DNA of 5,371 bases from CAG-791 sp963591995 (lineage in GTDB: Bacteria > Bacillota > Clostridia > Lachnospirales > Lachnospiraceae), in the NCBI GenBank assembly GCA_963591995.1, contig CAVAUJ010000114.1, positions 1 through 5,371 of the forward strand. The letters are read 5' to 3'. The position numbers and the translations under genes were made by a program. Under the pieces are notes generated by a model that did no database searches, was not told the DNA's origin, and worked only from the letters and a program-made list of their open reading frames with translations. Of the stretch, positions 1-5,371 are shown in pieces; the first letter of the stretch is position 1, and each line of letters starts with the position of its first letter.

Positions 1-114
1 CTCCGCCAGGACCCGTCGCCGACTGACGGGGGAATGGCAACGATACCTAAATTTTTACACCGATTCGGTTCGCAATTTGATGCGTTTATGCTAAAATGCC
101 AGATAGCGCAGTGA
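1..114 (+). other. Upstream edge; possible tail of a preceding gene, unresolved
   Basis: Two + strand frames are open from the window edge. One runs to a TGA at 112-114 (37 codons, with residues MATIPKFLHRFG inside it). The other runs to a TAA at 92-94 (30 codons, ending in YLNFYTDSVRNLMRLC). Either could be the end of an upstream gene, or neither; at this length open frames arise by chance and I recognise no family in them. A small inverted repeat lies at 12-17/25-30 (CCCGTC/GACGGG) with no T-run directly after it. The TAA of the second frame lies inside the proposed -10 box, so a gene ending there would sit right against the operon promoter. Confidence 0.2.
69..97 (+). promoter_or_regulatory. 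Putative sigma-A promoter with extended -10
   Basis: A -10-like TAAAAT at 92-97 (5 of 6 to consensus) is preceded by TG at 89-90, giving the extended -10 form TGnTAAAAT. A weak -35-like TTCGCA lies at 69-74 with a 17-base spacer. Transcription would start near 103-105, giving a leader of about 85 bases before the first gene. It is the best promoter candidate I found upstream of the operon. A weak -35 is usual where an extended -10 is present. The call rests on sequence match only. Confidence 0.45.
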
Positions 115-156
115 CACGGGGGATGTTATGCCCGAAAGGGGAAAAGGAATCCGTGT
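114..156 (+). promoter_or_regulatory. Predicted stem-loop in the operon leader
   Basis: ACACGG at 114-119 can pair with CCGTGT at 151-156. This closes a loop that contains a short inner hairpin, CCC-GAAA-GGG at 131-140, with a GNRA-type tetraloop. The structure lies wholly within the predicted 5' leader and ends 20 bases before the Shine-Dalgarno site of the first gene. No T-run follows, so it is not a simple terminator, and I could not match it to a riboswitch class I know. It could affect mRNA stability or translation, or mean nothing. Confidence 0.3.
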
Positions 157-176
157 TTCAACGACATAAATCATAT

Positions 177-181
177 GGAGG
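177..181 (+). promoter_or_regulatory. Ribosome binding site that sets the first gene's start at 190
   Basis: GGAGG at 177-181 stands 8 bases before the ATG at 190. An in-frame ATG at 175 overlaps this Shine-Dalgarno sequence and has no good site of its own, so 190 is preferred. This removes the first five residues (MEVQS) of the longest reading. Confidence 0.88.
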
Positions 182-189
182 TTCAAAGT

Positions 190-1611
190 ATGAGCAGTTC
201 TTCAAAAGCGAGTGAGAGAATCAAGGCCTTACTCGATGATAACAGCTTCGTTGAAGTTGGTGCTCGCGTAACCGCGCGTTCGACCAACTTTAACGTAAAG
301 CCCGAGCAGACTCCCTCTGACGGCGTTATCACCGGGTACGGGACCATTGATGGCAGCCTCGTGTTCGTCTACAGCCAGGATGCGGCTGTGCTGGGCGGAT
401 CCATTGGTGAGATGCACGCAAAGAAGATCACCGGGCTGTATGATCTCGCACTCAAGACAGGCGCTCCGATCATCGGTCTGCTGGATTCCGCAGGTCTGCG
501 TCTGCAGGAGGGGACAGATGCATTGAATGCATTTGCTTCCATCTATGCAAAAGAGGCAGAGGCATCCGGCGTAATTCCTCAGATCGCAGCGGTGTTCGGC
601 AATTGCGGCGGCGGCCTTGCGGTTGCGGCCGGCATGGCGGATTTTGCCTTCATGGCAGAGGATGCAAAGCTCTTTGTGAACAGCCCGAACGCGCTCGCCG
701 GCAATTCCGAGGATAAGAAGGACACTGCCTGCGCAGCCTATAAGGCAGAGGCCGGTGCCGTGGATGCAATCGGCACAGAGGCAGAGGTTCTGGAGAAGGT
801 CCGTGCTCTGGTGGCAGTTCTTCCCTCCAACAACGAGGATGAGGCTGCTGCAGAGTGTGACGACGATCTTAACCGTGCCAGCGCAAACGTTGCAAACGGC
901 ATTGCGGATCCTTCTGTTGTCGCTGCGGATCTCTCGGACGGATACCGGTTCATCGAACTGAAGGCGGCTTATGCCAAGGAGATGGCAACCGGCTTCATCA
1001 AGCTCAACGGCGAGACCGTCGGCCTTGTTGCAAACCGTCTGGCTTCCTACGACGAAAAGGGTGAGAAGGCAGAAGAGTTCAAGCCGGTTCTGACCGTTGC
1101 CGGCGCTGAAAAGGCTGCTGACTTTGTGAATTTCTGCGATGCCTTCGAGATTCCGGTTGTTACGCTTACGAACGTAAGCGGCTTCTGCACGTGTGAGTGC
1201 GCGGAGAAGAAGATTGCGAAGGTGGCTGCAAAGCTTGCCGCTGCATTTGCCGGCGCATCCGTGCCCAAGGTAAATGTAATCGTCGGCGATGCCTTCGGCA
1301 GTGCCTATACCGTTATGAATTCCAAGGCCCTCGGCGCAGACATCACCATGGCTCTTCCGGATGCCAGAATCGGCATGATGGACGGAACACTGGCAGCCAG
1401 AGTGATCGCGGCCGGCAAAGAGGCAGCAGAGGTTGCCGAGACCGCAAAGGCATACAATGAGCTTCAGAACAGCATTGAGAGTGCCGCTGCGCATGGCTAT
1501 GTTGATCAGATTGTAGAGCCTGCCGATCTGCGCAAGTATCTCATCGGTGCGCTGGAAATGCTCTACACAAAGAGAGAGGACTTTCCCGCCAAAAAGCACC
1601 TGACCGTATGA
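190..1611 (+). CDS. Biotin-dependent acyl-CoA carboxyltransferase (MmdA/12S-like), divergent
   Basis: A 473-residue cytoplasmic protein with the double crotonase-like fold of the acyl-CoA carboxyltransferase family (MmdA, PccB, GcdA, transcarboxylase 12S). It should move a carboxyl group between an acyl-CoA and biotin. The N-lobe has DSAGLRLQEG at 99-108 (usual DSGGARIQEG), the oxyanion-hole loop GNCGGG at 137-142 (usual GPCAGG) and the family signature LPSNN at 211-215. The C-lobe has GDAFGSAYTVMNSK at 366-379 in place of the usual AYGGAY loop. It is shorter than the roughly 510 residues usual for MmdA. A loop at about 331-337 reads GFCTCEC, three alternating cysteines where classical enzymes carry GFLPG. 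Methylmalonyl-CoA is a natural guess from MmdA and from the neighbouring pump, but the altered motifs leave malonyl-, glutaconyl- or another acyl-CoA open. It is first in the operon; the next gene starts 24 bases after its stop. Family call strong, substrate unknown. Confidence 0.85.
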   Translation: MSSSSKASERIKALLDDNSFVEVGARVTARSTNFNVKPEQTPSDGVITGYGTIDGSLVFVYSQDAAVLGGSIGEMHAKKITGLYDLALKTGAPIIGLLDSAGLRLQEGTDALNAFASIYAKEAEASGVIPQIAAVFGNCGGGLAVAAGMADFAFMAEDAKLFVNSPNALAGNSEDKKDTACAAYKAEAGAVDAIGTEAEVLEKVRALVAVLPSNNEDEAAAECDDDLNRASANVANGIADPSVVAADLSDGYRFIELKAAYAKEMATGFIKLNGETVGLVANRLASYDEKGEKAEEFKPVLTVAGAEKAADFVNFCDAFEIPVVTLTNVSGFCTCECAEKKIAKVAAKLAAAFAGASVPKVNVIVGDAFGSAYTVMNSKALGADITMALPDARIGMMDGTLAARVIAAGKEAAEVAETAKAYNELQNSIESAAAHGYVDQIVEPADLRKYLIGALEMLYTKREDFPAKKHLTV

Positions 1612-1635
1612 TTTCAGAGAGGAGACACCTATAAG

Positions 1636-2379
1636 ATGAAGAAATTTACTTCTATACTGGCTGTCATCACCTGTGTCTTTGCTCTTACGGCTTGCGGCGG
1701 AACGGAGGCGAATACGCTGAGCGGAACGCCGCTGGATGCATCCATGGAGGCTTCCGTCGTCTCTTACGGCGAGCAGCTGGTTGCAGAAATTGACAGCATT
1801 GTCCGGCAGGGACAAACGGAACAGTATTCGGACGATGCTGTATTCGGCCCCGCGCTGAGCACCTATGAGACATCGCTTGACGATATCGGCGAGATCCAGG
1901 GCTATGACAATGAACAGGCTGTGATCAACGATGACGGAGACTACGTCATCAACATCGGCATCGACGGCTCCGACCATGATGCGGACGTTGTGATCACGGT
2001 GAGCACAACCGGAACACCCACGAACGTATCGACCAATGTCCGCTACAGCTTCGGGGAGATGATGGAGCAGGCAGCGCTCAATACCGTTCTGGGAATGGGA
2101 ACCACCTTTATCATCCTGATCGTTCTGGCCTGCATTATTTCCGCCTTTGGTCTGATCGGGAAATCGCAGGAGAATAAGAACAAAAAGGCTGCTGCACTGA
2201 AGGAAGCGCAGGCACCGGCTTCTGCCCCTGCCGTTGCCGCAGTGCAGCCGGAGGCTCCTGCTGCAGATGACAATGAACTGATTGCTGTTATCGCTGCTGC
2301 TGTTGCGGCCAGTGAAGGAAAGACGTCGACGGACGGATTCGTGGTACGCTCCATCCGTAAAGCACGCAGTAAATTCTAA
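1636..2379 (+). CDS. OadG-like gamma subunit with lipoprotein N-terminus
   Basis: A 247-residue protein likely to anchor the soluble decarboxylase parts to the membrane beta subunit, as OadG/MmdD does. Residues 1-20 are a lipoprotein signal peptide with lipobox LTAC (Cys20). Residues about 21-145 form an acidic, probably extracytoplasmic domain I do not recognise. One membrane helix spans about 155-175. A charged and Ala/Pro-rich segment follows (about 176-211), then a C-terminal block, DNELIAVIAAAVAASEG and DGFVVRSIRK, which I recall as typical of clostridial OadG proteins. The layout puts the N-terminus outside and the C-terminus in the cytoplasm, the topology described for OadG. Classical OadG is under 100 residues, so this is much longer. 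It lacks a C-terminal histidine cluster like the one linked to zinc binding in enterobacterial OadG; its only histidine is in the outer domain. AGGAG at 1620-1624 precedes the ATG by 11 bases; the next gene starts 15 bases past the stop. Confidence 0.8.
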   Translation: MKKFTSILAVITCVFALTACGGTEANTLSGTPLDASMEASVVSYGEQLVAEIDSIVRQGQTEQYSDDAVFGPALSTYETSLDDIGEIQGYDNEQAVINDDGDYVINIGIDGSDHDADVVITVSTTGTPTNVSTNVRYSFGEMMEQAALNTVLGMGTTFIILIVLACIISAFGLIGKSQENKNKKAAALKEAQAPASAPAVAAVQPEAPAADDNELIAVIAAAVAASEGKTSTDGFVVRSIRKARSKF

Positions 2380-2381
2380 TT

Positions 2382-2386
2382 GGAGG
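2382..2386 (+). promoter_or_regulatory. Ribosome binding site that sets the biotin carrier's start at 2395
   Basis: GGAGG stands 8 bases before the ATG at 2395. The in-frame TTG at 2380 directly abuts the stop of the preceding gene and overlaps this site, so it is unlikely to be used. The protein should begin MKNYTITVNG. Confidence 0.88.
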
Positions 2387-2394
2387 ATTCTATA

Positions 2395-2778
2395 ATGAAG
2401 AACTATACCATTACCGTAAACGGCACAGCTTATGAAGTAACTGTAGAAGAGACCGGCGCAGCTTCCGTGGCTGCTGCACCTGCAGCTCCCAAGGCAGCAC
2501 CCGCTGCAGCCCCCAAGGCAGCTCCGGCAGCACCCGCTGCAGCTCCCAAGGCAGCCGGAACCGGCGCCTATAAGGTTGAGGCCGGTGCTGCAGGCAAGGT
2601 CTTCAAGATCGAGAAGAAGGTCGGCGATGCCGTCAAGAAGGGAGATGCCGTTGTCATCGTAGAAGCCATGAAGATGGAAATCCCCATGGTTGCTCCGGAA
2701 GACGGAACGGTTGCATCGATCGACTGCGCAGTTGGTGATTCCGTAGAGGCCGGCACTGTTCTGGCAACTCTGAACTAA
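2395..2778 (+). CDS. Biotin carboxyl carrier subunit (MmdC/GcdC/1.3S-like)
   Basis: A 127-residue biotin carrier that takes the carboxyl group from a carboxyltransferase to the membrane decarboxylase. It has three parts. A short N-terminal strand segment (1-24, MKNYTITVNGTAYEV) resembles the start of the 1.3S and MmdC proteins. A flexible Ala/Pro/Lys linker covers about 25-55. The biotinyl domain (about 58-127) carries EAMKMEI, with the biotin-accepting lysine at Lys93, 34 residues from the C-terminus as is usual. The following PMVAPEDGTV is also typical of the domain. The lone carrier lies between gamma and beta, so it probably serves both carboxyltransferases in this operon. It would need a biotin-protein ligase encoded elsewhere. 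A lipoyl domain is unlikely because the acceptor motif is MKM rather than the lipoyl DKA type. Very secure call. Confidence 0.95.
   Translation: MKNYTITVNGTAYEVTVEETGAASVAAAPAAPKAAPAAAPKAAPAAPAAAPKAAGTGAYKVEAGAAGKVFKIEKKVGDAVKKGDAVVIVEAMKMEIPMVAPEDGTVASIDCAVGDSVEAGTVLATLN
2481..2555 (+). repeat. Imperfect 33-base tandem repeat coding for the carrier linker
   Basis: GCAGCACCCGCTGCAGC starts two 29-base copies at 2494-2522 and 2527-2555, which differ at one base and are set 33 bases (11 codons) apart. A partial copy lies just before them (2481-2498). They encode the Ala/Pro/Lys linker (APAAAPKAA units). In-frame gain or loss of 33 bases would only lengthen or shorten the flexible arm that swings biotin between active sites. 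Confidence 0.85.
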
Positions 2779-2803
2779 GTTATTGACAGCAACCAATGAC
2801 TTA
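2776..2803 (+). promoter_or_regulatory. Stem-loop between carrier and beta-subunit genes
   Basis: TAAGTTATTG at 2776-2785 pairs with CAATGACTTA at 2794-2803, giving ten pairs with one G-T and an 8-base loop. It includes the carrier's stop codon and ends just before the beta subunit's Shine-Dalgarno sequence. No T-run follows, so it is not a rho-independent terminator. It may protect or process the mRNA, or tune translation of the beta gene relative to the carrier. Its function is inferred from position only. Confidence 0.5.
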
Positions 2804-2813
2804 AGGAGGAGGT
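2803..2813 (+). promoter_or_regulatory. Extended Shine-Dalgarno sequence of the beta subunit
   Basis: AAGGAGGAGGT offers two overlapping matches to the 16S anti-Shine-Dalgarno. The nearer one (GGAGGT, 2808-2813) is 11 bases from the ATG at 2825, longer than the 6 to 8 bases seen for the carrier, the first gene and the last gene. It directly follows the stem-loop at 2776-2803, so folding could change access to it. Confidence 0.75.
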
Positions 2814-2824
2814 CGTAACAAGCT

Positions 2825-3967
2825 ATGGAATATATTGCAAATACATTAACCAACTTGATCCATCAGACCGCCTTTATGAACCTTAGCTGGGGAAACATCC
2901 TCATGATCGGTGTTGCCTGCGTATTCCTGTACCTGGCCATTGCTCATGACTTTGAACCTCTTCTGCTGGTTCCCATTGCCTTCGGCATGCTGCTGGTGAA
3001 TATCTATCCGGATATCATCGCAGCTCCCACCGAAACGGCAAACGGCGGACTGCTGTATTACTTCTATATTCTGGATGAGTGGTCCATCCTGCCGTCTCTG
3101 ATCTTCATGGGCGTCGGTGCGATGACAGACTTTGGCCCGCTGATTGCCAACCCCAAGAGCTTCCTTCTGGGAGCAGCGGCTCAGTTCGGTATTTTTGCCG
3201 CATATTTCGGAGCCATTGCTCTTGGATTCAACGGAAAGGCTGCCGCAGCCATTTCCATCATCGGTGGTGCGGACGGTCCTACGTCCATTTTCCTCTGCTC
3301 CAAGCTCGGACAGACGGAGCTCATGGGACCGATTGCCGTGGCGGCATATTCCTATATGTCTCTGGTACCGATCATTCAGCCGCCTATTATGAAGCTGTTC
3401 ACCACCAAGAAGGATCGTCAGATCAAGATGGAGCAGCTGCGTCCGGTTTCCAAGCTGGAGAAGATTCTGTTCCCCATTGTGGTCACCATTGTGGTCTGCA
3501 TGCTGCTGCCGACAACCGCTCCGCTGGTTGGCCTTCTCATGCTGGGCAACCTCTTCCGCGAGTGCGGCGTGGTGCGTCAGCTGCAGGAAACCGCCAGCAA
3601 CGCGATGATGTACATCGTTGTTATCCTGTTGGGCACGTCCGTCGGCGCTACCACTTCCGCAGAGGCGTTCCTGAATGTAACAACGCTGAAGATTGTCGCA
3701 CTCGGACTGGTCGCCTTTGCGTTCGGTACGGCAGCCGGCGTGTGGTTCGGACAGCTCATGAAGGTTGCCACACATGGAAAGATCAACCCTCTGATCGGTT
3801 CTGCAGGTGTATCCGCAGTGCCTATGGCGGCACGTGTGTCCCAGAAGGTTGGTGCAAAGGAGGATCCTACCAACTTCCTTCTGATGCATGCAATGGGACC
3901 CAACGTGGCCGGCGTTATCGGCACGGCAGTGGTAGCCGGCGTGTTTATGGCTGTGTTCGGAATCTGA
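2825..3967 (+). CDS. Sodium-translocating decarboxylase, beta subunit (OadB/MmdB/GcdB)
   Basis: A 380-residue integral membrane protein that decarboxylates carboxybiotin and couples this to Na+ export. Hydrophobic segments lie at roughly 22-40, 44-61, 87-103, 111-134, 168-187, 211-243, 260-275, 285-308 and 358-378. The family hallmark IIGGADGPTSIF holds Asp150, which matches the Asp203 known to be essential in Klebsiella OadB. The region AAYSYMSLVPIIQPP (173-187) and the C-terminal GPNVAGVIGTA (358-368, Asn360) are also family signatures; I recall GSA where this protein has GTA. It is shorter than Klebsiella OadB (about 430) and close to MmdB/GcdB forms and clostridial homologues. OadB, MmdB and GcdB are too alike to tell the substrate from beta alone, so no symbol is given. 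The last gene follows after 25 bases. Nothing looks broken: all key motifs are present. Confidence 0.95.
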   Translation: MEYIANTLTNLIHQTAFMNLSWGNILMIGVACVFLYLAIAHDFEPLLLVPIAFGMLLVNIYPDIIAAPTETANGGLLYYFYILDEWSILPSLIFMGVGAMTDFGPLIANPKSFLLGAAAQFGIFAAYFGAIALGFNGKAAAAISIIGGADGPTSIFLCSKLGQTELMGPIAVAAYSYMSLVPIIQPPIMKLFTTKKDRQIKMEQLRPVSKLEKILFPIVVTIVVCMLLPTTAPLVGLLMLGNLFRECGVVRQLQETASNAMMYIVVILLGTSVGATTSAEAFLNVTTLKIVALGLVAFAFGTAAGVWFGQLMKVATHGKINPLIGSAGVSAVPMAARVSQKVGAKEDPTNFLLMHAMGPNVAGVIGTAVVAGVFMAVFGI

Positions 3968-3992
3968 CGGTTTTATTGACAAGGAGAATACA

Positions 3993-5371
3993 ATGGCTAA
4001 AGTACAGATTATGGAGACCGTTCTGCGTGATGCCGGTCAGTCGCTGATCGCCACCAGAATGCCCATTGAAGAAATGCTGCCCATCGTGGATACGATGGAC
4101 AAGGTCGGTTATGCTGCTGTGGAGTGCTGGGGCGGTGCAACCTTTGATTCCTGCCTGCGCTTCCTGCACGAGGATCCGTGGGAGAGACTGCGTGTTCTGA
4201 AGAGCCACTTCAAGAACACACCCACACAGATGCTGCTGAGAGGCCAGAACATCCTGGGCTATTCTCACTATGCAGATGACGTTGTGGACCGTTTCGTAAA
4301 GAAGTCGGTGGAAAACGGTATCGACCGCATCCGTATCTTTGACTGCCTTAACGATCTTCGCAACGTGAAGACCGCTGTAAAGGCGACCAAGGAGGCCGGC
4401 GCACATGCGCAGATCGCCCTGGTTTATACGCTGGGCGATGCCTATACCATGGAATATTGGGAGAACATTGCCCGTCAGATCGAGGAGATGGGTGCGGATT
4501 CCATCTGCATCAAGGATATGTCGGGCCTTCTGCGTCCCTTTGATGCCTATGAGCTGGTTACCGCTCTGAAGAAGGGCTCCTCCCTGCCGGTGGATCTGCA
4601 CACGCACTATACCTCCGGTGTTGCTTCGATGACCTACCTGAAGGCTGCGGAGGCCGGCGTTGATATCATCGACTGCGCAACGACTCCGTTTGCACTGGGA
4701 ACGTCCCAGCCTTCCACCGATGTTATGGTAGAGGCTTTCCGCGGAACACCGTATGACACCGGTCTGGATCAGAAGCTCCTCAAGGAGATTTCCGATTACT
4801 TCACACCTTACCGTGAGGAGTGCATTGAGAACGGCCTTCTGTCCACAAAGGTTCTGGGCGTCAACATCCGGACCATGCTGTATCAGGTTCCGGGCGGCAT
4901 GCTCTCCAACATGATCAAGCAGCTCAACGATCAGGGCAAGGGCGATAAGCTCAACGAGGTGCTGGAGGAGGTACCGCGCGTGCGCAAGGATCTTGGTGAG
5001 CCGCCGCTTGTTACGCCGTCTTCCCAGATTGTCGGAACACAGGCCGTCATGAATGTCCTCATGGGCGAGCGCTACAAGATGTGCAGCGGCCAGACCAAGG
5101 ATCTTGTTGCCGGCAAGTACGGCCAGACCATTAAGCCGATGGATCCTGAGGTTGTGAAAAAGGTGATCGGCGACGGTGAGAGAATTACCTGCAGACCGGC
5201 AGATCTGATCGAGCCTTCCATGGATCGCTTCGAGAAGGAAGCGCGCGAGCACGGTGCGGAGAGCGAAGAGGACGTTCTGTCCTATGCATCCTTCCCGCAG
5301 GTGGCAACGGAGTTCTTCCAGTGGAGAACCGCACAGAAGACAGGTGTGGATCTTTCCAAGGCGGATACCAA
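3993..5371 (+). CDS. Oxaloacetate decarboxylase alpha / transcarboxylase 5S-like carboxyltransferase (3' end outside window)
   Basis: The first 459 codons of a pyruvate/oxaloacetate carboxyltransferase (OadA, PycB, transcarboxylase 5S). It should move the carboxyl group between oxaloacetate and biotin in the cytoplasm. The TIM-barrel domain has ETVLRDAGQSLIATRM at the start, ECWGGATFD, RGQNILGY (83-90), Lys174 in CIKDMSG, and HTHYTSG at 203-209. By family alignment Asp13, carbamylated Lys174, His203 and His205 are the metal ligands. The C-terminal conserved carboxylase domain includes QVPGGMLSN (Pro300). Most relatives have RDAHQS, so Gly15 is a departure. The frame reaches FPQVATEFFQWR, which lies near the end of 5S-type proteins of 460-510 residues, so it probably stops soon after the window without its own biotin domain and uses the carrier encoded at 2395. 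That is inference, because the end is not visible. AAGGAG at 3981-3986 is 6 bases from the ATG. Confidence 0.93.
   Translation, partial: MAKVQIMETVLRDAGQSLIATRMPIEEMLPIVDTMDKVGYAAVECWGGATFDSCLRFLHEDPWERLRVLKSHFKNTPTQMLLRGQNILGYSHYADDVVDRFVKKSVENGIDRIRIFDCLNDLRNVKTAVKATKEAGAHAQIALVYTLGDAYTMEYWENIARQIEEMGADSICIKDMSGLLRPFDAYELVTALKKGSSLPVDLHTHYTSGVASMTYLKAAEAGVDIIDCATTPFALGTSQPSTDVMVEAFRGTPYDTGLDQKLLKEISDYFTPYREECIENGLLSTKVLGVNIRTMLYQVPGGMLSNMIKQLNDQGKGDKLNEVLEEVPRVRKDLGEPPLVTPSSQIVGTQAVMNVLMGERYKMCSGQTKDLVAGKYGQTIKPMDPEVVKKVIGDGERITCRPADLIEPSMDRFEKEAREHGAESEEDVLSYASFPQVATEFFQWRTAQKTGVDLSKADT

Noticed and set aside
12..56. Hairpin CCCGTC/GACGGG with a T-run downstream, as a terminator of an upstream gene.
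   Set aside because: The T-run (52-56) is 21 bases past the stem, too far for a rho-independent terminator.
2780..2788. TTATTGACA, present here and again at 3973-3981, both containing a perfect -35 box TTGACA in the gaps before the last two genes.
   Set aside because: No acceptable -10 lies at the right distance after the first; after the second only a weak TAAAGT with a 16-base spacer exists, which would start transcription inside the gene. Internal promoters are not supported.
2812..2822. GTCGTAACAAG, identical to part of the conserved 3' region of 16S rRNA, next to a Shine-Dalgarno.
   Set aside because: Only 11 bases match; the flanks do not follow 16S rRNA, and the site is a short gap between two intact genes. 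Chance.
229..2853. An 874-codon open frame on the - strand across three genes, and similar ones at 2846-3982 and 3945-5252.
   Set aside because: Each is in exact codon register with the + strand genes beneath it, so its stops would appear only where those genes use TTA, CTA or TCA. These genes strongly favour CTG/CTC/CTT and TCC, which keeps the antisense frame open; the first one ends exactly at a sense TTA codon (229-231). The translations look low-complexity and match no family.
3079..4047. A 322-codon + strand frame overlapping the beta-subunit gene.
   Set aside because: Out of frame with a clear membrane protein that has all its family motifs; the translation is rich in Cys, His and Arg with no domain and no suitable start site.
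1..5371. CRISPR arrays, tRNA or rRNA genes, insertion sequences and attachment sites.
   Set aside because: No spaced direct repeats, RNA gene signatures, transposase-like proteins or terminal inverted repeats were seen; the window is almost wholly filled by five intact metabolic genes.

Overview
The window holds five genes, all on the + strand with gaps of 15 to 46 bases, read as one operon for a biotin-dependent, sodium-coupled membrane decarboxylase. The strong Shine-Dalgarno sites, moderate-to-high GC, a lipoprotein-type OadG, a stand-alone biotin carrier and a short (380-residue) beta subunit suggest a strictly anaerobic Firmicute of class Clostridia. The genus cannot be named from this sequence.

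Layout: 1-189 is upstream sequence, with a likely extended -10 promoter near 69-97 and a leader that can fold into a stem-loop. Then come a divergent acyl-CoA carboxyltransferase of the MmdA/12S type (190-1611), a lipoprotein-fused OadG-like gamma subunit (1636-2379), a biotin carrier with an Ala/Pro/Lys linker and the biotinylation motif EAMKME (2395-2778), the integral-membrane beta subunit OadB/MmdB/GcdB (2825-3967), and a pyruvate/oxaloacetate carboxyltransferase of the OadA/PycB/5S type (3993 onward, cut by the window end).

How they may work together: a carboxyltransferase moves CO2 from its substrate to biotin on the carrier. The beta subunit then decarboxylates carboxybiotin and exports Na+, with gamma holding the soluble parts to the membrane. 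The unusual point is that two different carboxyltransferases, one for an acyl-CoA and one for oxaloacetate/pyruvate, lie beside a single carrier and a single pump. Together the soluble genes match the three subunit types of propionibacterial transcarboxylase (12S, 5S, 1.3S), so the complex could exchange carboxyl groups between an acyl-CoA and pyruvate as well as couple decarboxylation to Na+ transport. This combination, the Cys-rich loop and altered active-site motifs of the first enzyme, and the extracytoplasmic domain on gamma are the main points for follow-up. The family assignments are firm; the substrates and the joint operation are inference.
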